Of a DNA stretch of 64,000 nucleotides, positions 9,565 through 17,491 are shown piece by piece. Below the pieces are notes generated by a model. That model ran no database searches and had not been told where the DNA came from. It saw nothing but the letters and a program-made list of their open reading frames with translations. Both the position numbers and the translations under genes were made by a program. This DNA comes from Lacipirellula parvula (GTDB lineage: Bacteria; Planctomycetota; Planctomycetia; Pirellulales; Lacipirellulaceae). Where the stretch lies: the NCBI RefSeq assembly GCF_009177095.1, contig NZ_AP021861.1, positions 5,376,501-5,440,500 on the forward strand. The letters run 5' to 3'. Every line of letters begins with the position of its first letter. Within the stretch, counting starts at the first letter, position 1.

Positions 9565-11178
9565 ATGCGTCTTTCAACATCCTTTGCCGCCGTTGTACTC
9601 GCGATTGGGGTCGGTGTTACATCGATGCCCGAATGTCAGACAATTTGTTTCGGTGCAGACGTCGGTGACGCGAGCGGTACTTCCAGCGTGCTGCCGCGTC
9701 CGGACTTTCGCTTCACGGGGGACGTAGGACGCACGTACCTCGACTCGGACAAGCCTCAGTTCCCGCAGCCCGTCAAGGCACCCAAAGGCGCGCCGAACAT
9801 CTTGCTTGTTCTGCTCGACGATGCTGGGTTCGGGCAGTTCTCTACGTTCGGCGGAGGTATCCCATCGCCGACGATGGATCGGCTCGCGGCAGATGGGTTG
9901 CGCTACAATCGGTTCCACACAACGGCGCTGTGCAGTCCAACGCGTGCTGCATTGATCACTGGACGAAACCACCACTCCAACGGCTTCGCAAGCATCACAG
10001 AAACGGCGACCGGCTACGACGGCTACACTTGTGTGCTACCCAAGGCGTGCGGCACGGTCGCCGAGGTGCTTAAGCAGAATGGCTACAGCACGGCATGGAT
10101 CGGCAAGAACCACAACACGCCACCGTGGGATACGAGCCAAGCCGGCCCGTTCGACCGTTGGGCCAACGGGCTCGGCTTCGAATACTTCTACGGATTCAAC
10201 GCGGGAGACATGAACCACTGGAACCCGATCCTGTACGAGAACCGCAACCTCGTGCCGGCGTCGACCGATCCGAATTATCACCTGACCGAAGATCTCGCGA
10301 ACAGGTCGATTGCTTGGGTCCGGCAGATGAAGAGCATCGCGCCAGATAAGCCATTCTTTCTGTACGTCGCGCCCGGTGCGACGCATGCGCCGCACCACGC
10401 TCCCAAAGATTGGATCGAGAAGTTCAAGGGGAAGTTCGACGGCGGCTGGGACGCCTATCGCGAGGAGACATTGGCGCGGCAAAAGAAGCTCGGCGTCGTG
10501 CCGGAGAACACGATGCTGACCGAGCGGTCGCACGGTCTGCCAGCATGGGACTCGCTCAACGCCGACCAGAAGCGGCTCTATGCGCGCATGATGGAGGTGT
10601 TCTGTGCCTACGGCGCGCACGTCGACCACCGCATGGGTCGTGTCATTGACGCGGTCAAGCAACTGCCCGACGCGGACAACACGATCATCATTTACATCGC
10701 CGGCGACAACGGCTCTAGCGCCGAGGGCGGAATTGAGGGCTCGCTGTGCGAGAACATGTTCTTCAACGGCTTCCCAACGTGTACGGGAAGGTTGCAGTAC
10801 TGCTGTAAGAAAGCAGCATCGCTCAGTGGATGCAGCTCCTGGCGAGCAGTCTCGGATTGCGCCGGGGCATTGGCAGTCATTGTGGTTCCTTTCGAATTAA
10901 CGTACCGCGACGCTAACATGCGTCTTGCCCGCGGCCAAGCTCTCGTGGGCCGTGCCGTCTCGGCAACTGGAGCCGATTTAGAGCTTGAGGCCGATCACCT
11001 CTATCATTTGCCAGTCAGTCGTTGGGCCGTAGACGAGCACCCGCAGCGGGGCGATCTGCAAGAAATAGGGGCGACGTACACTGCCAGAGCAGAAAAGCCG
11101 CAACAACAGGCATGTAGCCATTACTCGAATGGCACCTCTCCGCAGCCGGGTACGAAGTCATTCCGATGTCCGTTGTAA
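9565..11178 (+). pseudogene. Truncated arylsulfatase (sulfatase N-terminal domain only)
   Basis: The ATG at 9565 (AGGGAG six bases upstream) opens a sulfatase with an N-terminal signal sequence. The alkaline-phosphatase-fold domain starts at PNILLVLLDDAGFG (about residue 75), and the formylglycine site is Cys123 in LCSPTRAALITGRN. Similarity to arylsulfatases continues through IIYIAGDNGSSAEGG and ends abruptly at about FFNGFP, near base 10777 (residue 405). The last 130 residues of the open frame are low-quality sequence unlike any sulfatase. Full enzymes of this type are usually 700-800 residues, so about 300 residues are missing and the gene is most likely inactive. A DNA rearrangement at about 10777 is the simplest cause. 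Confidence 0.8.
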
Positions 11179-11295
11179 GGTCGAGACGGCGGATTGCGAA
11201 GACTTTTTTTGCCAATGCAAGTCTTCGGCCAGCGAATATCGGATTAGACACCTTTGCGAGACTTGATCGTCGCAAATCGCAACGAGGAATTAGTT
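10778..11295. other. Rearranged DNA downstream of the sulfatase break
   Basis: From the break in the sulfatase to the next gene I find no complete gene. On the minus strand there are two short open stretches: one beginning with MTANAPAQSE (about 10779-10880) and one ending in DWQMIEVIGLKL (about 10979). Both look like pieces of coding DNA, but I do not recognise either and neither has a complete frame. Confidence 0.4.
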
Positions 11296-11850
11296 ATGGA
11301 TGGGTTTCCTGCGTACGGTCGTCACCTCGCTTACTTCGCGTTTGGGACGATACTGTTTCTAACAGCCGCTGGGTGCGGTCATAGAACCGTCACTAAGGTC
11401 ACAGCGCCGACTACGGCAGGTGAATCGCCCATACCGATTGAACTCGCAGGAGAGACGTGGCGGGGCCTTTGGGAGTGTAGCGGAAATGGTATGCTTCTTA
11501 AGTTGAGCATTAGCGTGAGAGATGAAGACGGAGAACTTCGGGGAACAATGGTTTCTAGTGCCTATCCAAACATCCAAACTCTTCACCTCTACGACATGCA
11601 GGCTTACTCTGGTGGCCTATTACGATACTCCGTACGCTTCGGCGATGAACTCGATGCTTCGAATGAGGGCGTGGTGGACGCATTGATCAATGTCGGGACT
11701 AGTACTGTGAGAGCGAATAGAACACCTAGCTTCTCCGGATTCCTGAGACTCAATGATGACGGAACTGCCACTGCATTCCAGTTGTCCCCGGGTGCGAAAG
11801 AGTGGGTTATGCTTGAAGAGAACCTGGTGAAGCATAAGTTCCTGTGGTAG
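11296..11850 (+). CDS. Putative lipoprotein of unknown function
   Basis: A 184-residue protein with an N-terminal hydrophobic segment ending in FLTAAGCGH, a plausible lipobox with the lipid-modified Cys near residue 28. The mature part is a beta-rich domain (LAGETWRGLWECSGNG, then SVRDEDGELRGTM) of a kind seen in small lipocalin-like or unknown exported proteins. I do not recognise the family. The ATG at 11296 has GAGG eight bases upstream and is preferred over a start at 11254. The stop lies at the point where IS3-type sequence begins, so the original C-terminus may have been replaced. Confidence 0.6.
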   Translation: MDGFPAYGRHLAYFAFGTILFLTAAGCGHRTVTKVTAPTTAGESPIPIELAGETWRGLWECSGNGMLLKLSISVRDEDGELRGTMVSSAYPNIQTLHLYDMQAYSGGLLRYSVRFGDELDASNEGVVDALINVGTSTVRANRTPSFSGFLRLNDDGTATAFQLSPGAKEWVMLEENLVKHKFLW

Positions 11851-12005
11851 CGACGGAGCAGACGTACTACCGCTGGGAAAAAGAGTACGGGGGCCTGCGG
11901 ATGGACCAAGCGAAGCGTCTCAAAGAGCTGGAGAATGAGAACGCTCGGCTGAAGCGTCTATTGGCAGACGCGGAGCTTGATCAGGCCATCTTGAAGGAAA
12001 CAGCG
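11848..12005 (+). mobile_element. IS3-family OrfA fragment (plus strand)
   Basis: An internal piece of an IS3-type transposase OrfA. The translation reads TEQTYYRWEKEYGGLRMDQ and then AKRLKELENENARLKRLLAD, the helix-turn-helix end and leucine-zipper stretch of OrfA proteins of the IS407-like group. The normal OrfA N-terminus is absent and similarity stops after LDQAILKE. No OrfB and no terminal inverted repeat is visible. A second decayed copy lies inverted at 12556-12990. Confidence 0.8.
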
Positions 12006-12116
12006 CTGCAAGTGCGCTCGCACCAGAGGTCTATTTGTCGTAATCTTTATTATCACCTAACAAGTAGTCCAATGCCCTAACTACGACGGTCGGTCGTCGA
12101 AGTGTCAGAGCGCGAG

Positions 12117-12490
12117 TCAGAGTGCCGAAGTCCGACGATAGTGCCTCACGCGATTCTGCAGTTCTTCTATCGATACGATGGCAACGGTCCGCCGATGGGC
12201 CATTTTATGGCAGTTGGCGCACATCGGCGCCAAGTCGACGGCAGGATCGATGACTTGCCCGTGCAATTCGGTTATTGATCGCGTGTGATGAATTTCGATG
12301 TATTGATGGGCAAGATCAGCGCCGTAAGTCGCATCGAAATCGAAGTCGCACACTTTGCAGATGTGGCCGTGAATCTTCAATGCGAGTGATCGGTTGGGTC
12401 TGCTTCGCTCATAGACTATACGAAGTCGAAGCAGCTTCCTGCCTGCGGCTTCTGCAGAATTTCGATCATCGCCCGGTGTTTCAAGGACGG
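12117..12490 (-). pseudogene. 5'-truncated HNH endonuclease (McrA-like C-terminal domain)
   Basis: The minus frame ending at 12117 encodes the HNH fold: two Cys pairs (CKVCDFDF and CANCH), the YIEIHHT motif with the catalytic histidine, the DLAPMCANC segment with the central Asn, and KMAHRR. The homologous frame continues upstream of the first usable start (TTG at 12380) through VYERSRPNRSLALKIHGHIC at about 12360-12415. It stays open to about 12587 but contains no ATG or GTG there. The upstream end runs into the IS3 remnant. So the N-terminal half and start are missing. HNH proteins of this kind are often modification-dependent restriction nucleases; the activity of this remnant is doubtful. 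Confidence 0.7.
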
Positions 12491-12555
12491 AGGCCGTCGC
12501 GTCACTAAGAACAATTGAAGTCGCTGATAAGCTTCTGAAGTAGTTAACGACTCTA

Positions 12556-12990
12556 GAGGTACCTCTAGCCGTAACGGCCGTAGTCGCTCACTACTCCTGC
12601 GATCAGCTTCAGCAGCCGCGGCTCGTCGCTGGGATCGTGCAATCGGGCGAGTCCGAGGGCGTCTCGAACGTGTTCAACCGCCCGGCGTCGCTTCGTCGGA
12701 CTCCGAAGCTTCCCGAGGCGGCTTCCTTCAAAATCGCCTTATCAAGTCTCAGCGTCGGCCAAGAGACGCTTCAGCCGGGCTTTCTCCTTCTCCATCTCTT
12801 TGAGACGCTTGGCTTGGTCCATCCGTAGGCTGCCGTACTCCTTCTTCCAGTGATACTACGCCTGCTCCGTCACGTCGATCCGCTTACAGGCTTCGAAAAC
12901 CTTCTTCTCCCGAGCCAGTTCTACCTTGGTCTCACGCAGATTCGAGACAATCCCTTCCGAATTGAACTTCGTTCCTCGCGGCGTCGGTAT
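12556..12990 (-). mobile_element. Decayed IS3-family element: OrfA plus start of OrfB (minus strand)
   Basis: Reading the minus strand from 12990, a ribosome site (AAGGAG) precedes ATA where the start ATG should be. The frame then gives RGTKFNSEGIVSNLRE, ELAREKKVFEACKRIDVTEQ, a stop in place of the usual Tyr, then YHWKKEYGSLRMDQAKRLKE. One extra base in the segment for LLADAE-LDKAILKEA shifts the frame. The OrfB beginning (PTKRRRAVEHVRDALG) follows and ends after DYGRYG with stops. Mutated start, nonsense codon, frameshift and 3' truncation show it is dead. No inverted terminal repeats were found. Confidence 0.8.
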
Positions 12991-13168
12991 ACTCTCCTTC
13001 GACTTGCGCTTCTCGCTCCAAGCGTGGGCTCTTCTGAAGGGGGCGGGTCACACTTGCCACTGCAGCTGATCTGCCGAATGCTCCAGCCCATATCTCCGCT
13101 ACAGGGTCTACCGAAAGAGGCGTATTCTCCATGCACCGCATTGCTTGCGGTTGCAAAGCCGTCGCTAG

Positions 13169-13405
13169 TTAATCGATGCCCGCCGATTTCAGAAAATCGA
13201 CAAGTTTAATTTGGTAGATTTTGCAGAAGTCTGAAAGCTCGACCACGTCGATCCGGCGTTCGCCAGACTCAACCTTCGAAACGAAGGATGCGTGCGTGCG
13301 AAAGTGCTTTGCCGCTTGGACTTGCGTCACGCCTGCGCGCTTCCGAGCCGCCCGTAATTCGGTAAGAAGCCTCTCGTACTTGGCAGTATGCCGTGACTTT
13401 GCCAT
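13169..13405 (-). CDS. XRE-family helix-turn-helix transcriptional regulator
   Basis: A 78-residue single-domain protein of the Cro/C1 type. The helix-turn-helix covers about residues 12-65, with TQVQAAKHF as the first helix and HASFVSKVESGERRID around the recognition helix. Small proteins of this type repress their own promoter and those of linked genes, and are common in mobile DNA. It is divergent from the unknown protein gene at 13558, with a perfect 8-bp-arm palindrome (13451-13471) in between. I infer this is its operator. The target genes are unknown. Confidence 0.88.
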   Translation of the reverse strand: MAKSRHTAKYERLLTELRAARKRAGVTQVQAAKHFRTHASFVSKVESGERRIDVVELSDFCKIYQIKLVDFLKSAGID

Positions 13406-13447
13406 TAATCGCTACGCCCAAGGTGGACGGAGCGTATCGAGCCAAGC

Positions 13448-13471
13448 TATAATTTCCCAAAACGGGAAATT
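13448..13471. promoter_or_regulatory. Palindromic operator candidate overlapping a TATAAT box
   Basis: AATTTCCC (13451-13458), spacer AAAAC, GGGAAATT (13464-13471) is a perfect inverted repeat in the gap between the XRE gene and the divergent gene. TATAAT (13448-13453, plus strand) overlaps its left arm, so a bound dimer would block a promoter. No good -35 element is seen at the right spacing. Confidence 0.55.
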
Positions 13472-13557
13472 CCTGTGTTAAAAAATTGCAGCCAACGTAG
13501 GCATGCCCGTTTATCCAGCATTTCCAAGTCACGTCGCATCATTAGTGGGTCGTGCGT

Positions 13558-14319
13558 ATGCCAGCTGCCTCCTTGAAGTCAATCGGACAGTTCATCGGAA
13601 CCGCTTTCGGCGCTTACTTGGGTTGGATGTTATTAGCGCAGTTGCAACTTCCTTCCCGCAATGTCGCCATACAACCCGAGGCTCCCACGGTCAATGCGTC
13701 AGCGATCCCTCGCGAGGGTACGGAATGGCCCCCAAAACTAATCCTCGCTATCAAGAAATTGCCTCCGCGCGAACGGGCGAGAGCAACGCAATTTCTGAAG
13801 GAACTTGAATTCAAGGGGTGGGATGGAGCGTCACCGGAACTGCGAGACGAATTCACAGACCTTTTTGTCGACAATGTAATGATTGACCAAATGAAAATGG
13901 CGCTTCAAGCGAGGTGCAATTCAGTAGAATGGGCAAAGCTTTCGCCTGATAAGAGAAAATGGTACACGTCGTTGTTAGAGCAAATGTATATGGCGACAAT
14001 TAAGGAGACGCTTGCCACATCTAAAGAAAAATGGGATTCCTTAAACACTCAACACCGCATCATCAAGTGCGATATTGTTAAATGTTACCTGCAAGCAATA
14101 GGTGCAACCGATGTGGAGATTAGCCGTTACGCCGTATTCCTGGGAGATTTCATGAGCGCCGCGGCTTCCCATGTGACAATAAAAGATTCGTTGTTCGTCT
14201 TCTGTGACCAAATTGGACAACAACGCCGTGCGAAAAATCTTGCGGCACTTAATGAGATCGTCGATCTCTCTCTAGCAGGAGCGCAACTCCTCCAAGTCAT
14301 TTCCCAGCCCTCTGAGTGA
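13558..14319 (+). CDS. Unknown protein with one N-terminal membrane segment
   Basis: A 253-residue protein that I do not recognise. A glycine-rich hydrophobic helix near the N-terminus (FIGTAFGAYLGWMLLAQL) could anchor it in the membrane. The rest is predicted to be mostly helical and charged, and includes two clusters of basic residues. The ATG at 13558 follows a GTG at 13552 with no clear ribosome site for either. The codon choice is less GC-biased than in flanking chromosomal genes, which fits the accessory character of the region. It lies opposite the XRE gene across a palindrome and may be under its control. It is also possible that its product is the effector of that pair; nothing in the sequence proves it. 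Confidence 0.55.
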   Translation: MPAASLKSIGQFIGTAFGAYLGWMLLAQLQLPSRNVAIQPEAPTVNASAIPREGTEWPPKLILAIKKLPPRERARATQFLKELEFKGWDGASPELRDEFTDLFVDNVMIDQMKMALQARCNSVEWAKLSPDKRKWYTSLLEQMYMATIKETLATSKEKWDSLNTQHRIIKCDIVKCYLQAIGATDVEISRYAVFLGDFMSAAASHVTIKDSLFVFCDQIGQQRRAKNLAALNEIVDLSLAGAQLLQVISQPSE

Positions 14320-14536
14320 TGTCACGCGCTCAAGCTGAAAGCTGGCGCTGCCAGTATACCGACTATGCGTCGGAGAGTTCGAATATTGTCGAGTACGCGC
14401 CTTACTCAGAACAAATAAGCTGGAGCGGATACGCTCTGCAGTGAGCTAAATCTGGTCCTGAAACGCGTCATAAATAGATGACGAGAGGTTTAGCGGTTGG
14501 CGCCGAAGCGCCCCGGCCTCCGCCATTTCTCTCTCC

Positions 14537-14542
14537 AGGAGA
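14537..14542 (+). promoter_or_regulatory. Ribosome binding site selecting a GTG start
   Basis: AGGAGA is seven bases upstream of the GTG at 14550 and has no counterpart before the in-frame ATG at 14478, so the shorter product is preferred. Confidence 0.55.
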
Positions 14543-14549
14543 CGCGCCT

Positions 14550-15056
14550 GTGAATTACACTCCCATGCATGCGCACGAGATGCGCGCTTACCGCGTGGCT
14601 GGCCACGCCGTGATGGCCCGCGAGCTCGGCGTCTTGTGCGAGACGCTCGGTGATGGCGATCGTCACTACCGCTTCGAAACGTTTTTCGATCACTGCCAAC
14701 AAGCCGCAAAGAATCTGCCGTACGCTCCGGTTCGGAACTACGTTCGTTTCCTCATGGCGGGACCAGCGGCAGAACTACTTCGGCTAGAGCGGCACCACTC
14801 AATTGATCATCGCGCTCCAGGCCGTACGCGGTTCCGTCAACACTGGCTGCTACGCCGTCAAGCGAAGCCCGACCCGGCCCTCGACTGGGCCTTCGCCATC
14901 GTGATGGGTTGGTTCGGCGGAGGACGAACGCGAAACGCCGCGGAAGTATTCGATGATCACTGGCGTTCCGCGATTGAAGCCTACCAGTATCCAACGCTCT
15001 GGAAAGACGTCGATCGCATCGCGGAGGAGATATTGAGCCATGACGACATCTTCTGA
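14550..15056 (+). CDS. Protein with a degenerate FtsH/M41-peptidase-like core
   Basis: A 168-residue protein beginning at GTG 14550. Near residue 16 it reads AYRVAGHAVMARELG, which lines up with the HEAGHAVVA zinc motif of M41 (FtsH) peptidases. The first His-Glu of the HEXXH site is Arg-Val here, so one zinc ligand and the catalytic base are gone. Later LMAGPAAELL resembles the GGRAAEE region of the same fold, also without its acidic ligand in place. No AAA domain is present. I infer a non-catalytic relative with an unknown binding role. It opens a same-strand run of genes that ends with an integrase at 18869. Confidence 0.5.
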   Translation: MNYTPMHAHEMRAYRVAGHAVMARELGVLCETLGDGDRHYRFETFFDHCQQAAKNLPYAPVRNYVRFLMAGPAAELLRLERHHSIDHRAPGRTRFRQHWLLRRQAKPDPALDWAFAIVMGWFGGGRTRNAAEVFDDHWRSAIEAYQYPTLWKDVDRIAEEILSHDDIF

Positions 15057-15076
15057 GCCGCAAACGGAAAGTCAGC

Positions 15077-15313
15077 ATGCTTCAATCGTTAATCTTCGCG
15101 CTTGCGGCAGCGCTGGTAAGCGTCGCTGTAGCGCTCGCTCGCGAGGTGCGCATCCGCCGAACGCTCGAGCGGATCATCGCGGTGCTCCTCGATCGACTAG
15201 GACGCCGTGATGAACAGCGCGAAAAGAACAGCATTAATGATAATCTCCCTAACTCTGTGGGGTCTAGTCGGTTGCCGAGACCAGTCGACGGAGATCGCCC
15301 GCGAGGCGGCTGA
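15077..15313 (+). CDS. Small membrane protein of unknown function
   Basis: A 78-residue protein with one strong N-terminal transmembrane helix (SLIFALAAALVSVAVALA), then a basic amphipathic stretch (REVRIRRTLERIIAVLLDRL) and a polar tail. GGAAAG lies six bases before the ATG. It begins 20 bases after the M41-like gene. Its last 107 bases overlap the next gene in another frame; if both are translated, the polar tail is the overlapping part. I do not recognise a family. Confidence 0.5.
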   Translation: MLQSLIFALAAALVSVAVALAREVRIRRTLERIIAVLLDRLGRRDEQREKNSINDNLPNSVGSSRLPRPVDGDRPRGG

Positions 15314-15752
15314 CCGCCAGGCTCGCCAGAGCGAAATCATCGCTCAGACGGCTCAAGGAGCGAGCGAGAATGCTCGTCGTCTAGTGGAAGAAGAGTCGCG
15401 GGCTCGGCGCGACTTAATCCTCGCCCAAGGAAAGCTCCAGGAGGAGCGGAACCGGTTGCTCGAAAATTGGAGTGAGCTTGAGCTAAGCCGCCAAGCTGCA
15501 ATTGAACGCCAGCGCCGATGGGCGGCGACCGAAACCGTAGGCGCCTCATTGGCGGCTGCACTGACTGCGCTATTGGCATTGGGTATTTGTTGGCGCGTCA
15601 TGGCGGGACAGGGAAGTTCCGCCATCGACGTCGAGGCCGCTTGCTGGCTGTTCGAGCATGAAGCTTCGTGTGATGCGCGGACTCGTCGGCTTGCTTCGAA
15701 TACTTCTATCGACACACCAGATCTCACAACTATTTCAGGAGAACTTTCATGA
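15210..15752 (+). CDS. Putative lipoprotein with coiled coil and C-terminal membrane helix
   Basis: About 180 residues. The N-terminus is a lipoprotein-type signal (ISLTLWGLVGC) with Cys near residue 22. A charged coiled coil follows (about 30-110, rich in Glu, Arg and Gln), then a transmembrane helix (SLAAALTALLALGICW) and a polar tail. Both ends could therefore be membrane associated. The start overlaps the end of the 15077 gene by about 100 bases in a different frame, and its stop overlaps the next ATG (ATGA), so translation with the following gene is probably coupled. The role is unknown. An in-frame GTG one codon upstream (15207) is the alternative start. Confidence 0.6.
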   Translation: MNSAKRTALMIISLTLWGLVGCRDQSTEIAREAADRQARQSEIIAQTAQGASENARRLVEEESRARRDLILAQGKLQEERNRLLENWSELELSRQAAIERQRRWAATETVGASLAAALTALLALGICWRVMAGQGSSAIDVEAACWLFEHEASCDARTRRLASNTSIDTPDLTTISGELS

Positions 15753-16447
15753 CCACGACTACATTCTCAAAGACGTCATCGGCCAGTCTGCGTCGTCGCT
15801 GGCGACGGCAAATCGGAGTGCATGCTTTTTCGCGTTACGAGCGCCATCCTCGCGAGGGGGCAGCGCTCGGTTTCCATTACCACACCAACGGATCGAAGCT
15901 GGTGCCACTCCATCGATTGACAACCGTGATCGTGCTCGATGAGCCAGATCGTGGCGTGCAGCTTGTCGGCTATCGTCCAAGACTAGCCGGCAACTCGGTC
16001 GATTGGACTGCCGAAGTCGTGATGCTGAAGTCATTGAGTAGCTGTCCGCGGCCGTACGCCCGAGGACGGCGGCTTGACAGTCGCTGGCGATCGCTCTTGG
16101 AGTTGGCGTTGCGTCTCGACCACAGGCTTCAGCAAGCGCAGCGCCACTTGCGTCGAATGGAACATACTACGATTCGCTGGCCACGATTATGGTCGGCATT
16201 TTCTCTGGAGGCTGCGGAACACATTACGGTCCGCGGGGAGGAACTGTCAGCGCTGTGCGGGAAATTTGGCTTGCCTCCAAAAGCGATGCTAATCAAGTTC
16301 AAACGCCTCGTTGGCGGACAAGTCCTGCTTCCCGCAGATTGGATAGAGGAGCAGGGAGACTCCATGTGGGTGGAGTTATCAGGAGTACCGCCGCGCCAAG
16401 CGACCAGAGACACGGGCATCGCAAGTCGGTCGCGGCTAACACGGTAG
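15749..16447 (+). CDS. Unknown basic protein of the integrative element
   Basis: A 232-residue protein rich in Arg, starting at an ATG with AGGAGA seven bases upstream and overlapping the previous stop by four bases. The N-terminal half contains a beta-rich segment (ALGFHYHTNGSKLVPLHRLTTVIVLDEP), the C-terminal half helices and a SALCGKFGLPPKAMLIKFKRLVGG stretch that could form a helix-turn-helix; the first 20 residues of that segment carry most of the signal. I do not recognise it. A DNA-associated role is possible because of its charge, but this is a guess. Confidence 0.5.
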   Translation: MTTTTFSKTSSASLRRRWRRQIGVHAFSRYERHPREGAALGFHYHTNGSKLVPLHRLTTVIVLDEPDRGVQLVGYRPRLAGNSVDWTAEVVMLKSLSSCPRPYARGRRLDSRWRSLLELALRLDHRLQQAQRHLRRMEHTTIRWPRLWSAFSLEAAEHITVRGEELSALCGKFGLPPKAMLIKFKRLVGGQVLLPADWIEEQGDSMWVELSGVPPRQATRDTGIASRSRLTR

Positions 16448-16517
16448 CGGTAGTTGTTTGGACGAAGGGAGAGTTCTGTTTGGAAAGCTAACGTCAGTAA
16501 CTATGGCACGCTAGATT

Positions 16518-16522
16518 GGAGG
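16518..16522 (+). promoter_or_regulatory. Strong ribosome binding site of a small gene
   Basis: GGAGG lies four bases before the ATG at 16527. It is one of the clearest sites in this element and supports the otherwise unrecognised 64-residue gene. Confidence 0.5.
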
Positions 16523-16526
16523 AAAC

Positions 16527-16721
16527 ATGGCGAACTTAAATTGCGGCAAGTTGATATTATCAGATGCAGCACACGGATTCATTCGACTTGTGGGAAGATG
16601 TTTGGCGGAGAAGTGGCGCCAGGAACAAGCGGCAGCTTCTGTCGAGGTCGACCGCAGCTCACGTGAAGCAGTCTTAGCTGGTGTGAGAGAAATTCCCGAA
16701 AATCCCGGTGCAATCGCATAG
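16527..16721 (+). CDS. Small unknown protein (64 residues)
   Basis: A short gene supported by GGAGG directly upstream and by same-strand context between two larger genes. The product starts MANLNCGKLILSD, is mixed in charge and has a helical middle (RLVGRCLAEKWRQEQAAA). It has no signal peptide or membrane helix. I do not recognise it. Length and setting would fit a small regulatory or accessory protein of the element, without direct proof. Confidence 0.45.
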   Translation: MANLNCGKLILSDAAHGFIRLVGRCLAEKWRQEQAAASVEVDRSSREAVLAGVREIPENPGAIA

Positions 16722-16782
16722 GAGAGCGATCTATTGGTTAACGGGGCGATCTAGCGGATAATACATGAAGAAGGAGTCTCGC

Positions 16783-17379
16783 ATGCATTATCCCAAAGCT
16801 AGAACAGATCTCACTCCAGAAGTCGCGGCCCTTCTCGCGGAAGCCCTGGCGCGCATCGGTGTCCGTAGCGTCGCCTACCAACTTTGGGAGTCCGAGTTCT
16901 CTCCTGCCGAGCAGGAGCAACTCGGTGAAGATTTTCCGTTAGGTCGGCTGCCAGAAGCCTACGCCGCTCTCAAAAGAATCTCGTTAGAACGAGCCGTCTT
17001 GGATTTAGGAGTCGCTGCTGATGTGGTCACTCTATCGCGGCGGCGTCTCTTACTAAACCGTCTTGGCGAGTTAGCTGCGGAGCAGTCGATTACGATAGCG
17101 GTGCTACCAAATTTTGATCTGGCGACGGGGATACTGACTTTCGGGAAAAAAGAGTGCGCGGAATTCAAAGTTCGTGAGCCTCACACCAATCGATATCGAG
17201 TGCTCGAGGCTTTCCAATTGATGGATTGGGCTCGTGTTGTCGCAAACCCGTTGGATCCCGCGAAAGTCGCTACTGGCATCCACCAAGTGGTTGGAGAACT
17301 CAATCGAAAAGTGCCGATGATTCGCTTCTCTACACAGTCCGGTGGGGCTCAGATCTGTTGGGCGCCCGCCCCAGAGTAG
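16783..17379 (+). CDS. Unknown soluble protein of the integrative element
   Basis: A 198-residue protein starting at the ATG at 16783, which has AAGGAG six bases upstream; an in-frame ATG at 16765 would place that site inside the gene. The sequence is soluble. An N-terminal helical region (LTPEVAALLAEALARIGVRS) is followed by a Leu/Arg-rich helix pair, then a beta-rich C-terminal half with CAEFKVREPHTNRYRVLE. I do not recognise the family. It precedes the excisionase and integrase genes, a position where regulators of element maintenance are often found, but the sequence gives no direct evidence. Confidence 0.5.
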   Translation: MHYPKARTDLTPEVAALLAEALARIGVRSVAYQLWESEFSPAEQEQLGEDFPLGRLPEAYAALKRISLERAVLDLGVAADVVTLSRRRLLLNRLGELAAEQSITIAVLPNFDLATGILTFGKKECAEFKVREPHTNRYRVLEAFQLMDWARVVANPLDPAKVATGIHQVVGELNRKVPMIRFSTQSGGAQICWAPAPE

Positions 17380-17491
17380 TAGTCAAGTAACAGTCAAGCA
17401 GCATCGCTACAATTGTCGTTGTGATGCATGCTCGATGATGGTGACGCCGCGAGACGGATCTCGCCGTCATAGCCTTCTCGAGGATGCAATC

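Noticed and set aside
12553-12568. 16-bp perfect palindrome CTAGAGGTACCTCTAG
   Set aside because: Lies at the broken end of the IS3 remnant, where OrfB sequence (GRYG) runs out; no regulator or terminator function is apparent, so it may be chance.
15077-15752. Overlapping membrane protein and lipoprotein as a phage Rz/Rz1 spanin pair
   Set aside because: The lipoprotein is the larger partner and has an extra membrane helix, and no holin, endolysin or phage structural gene is nearby.
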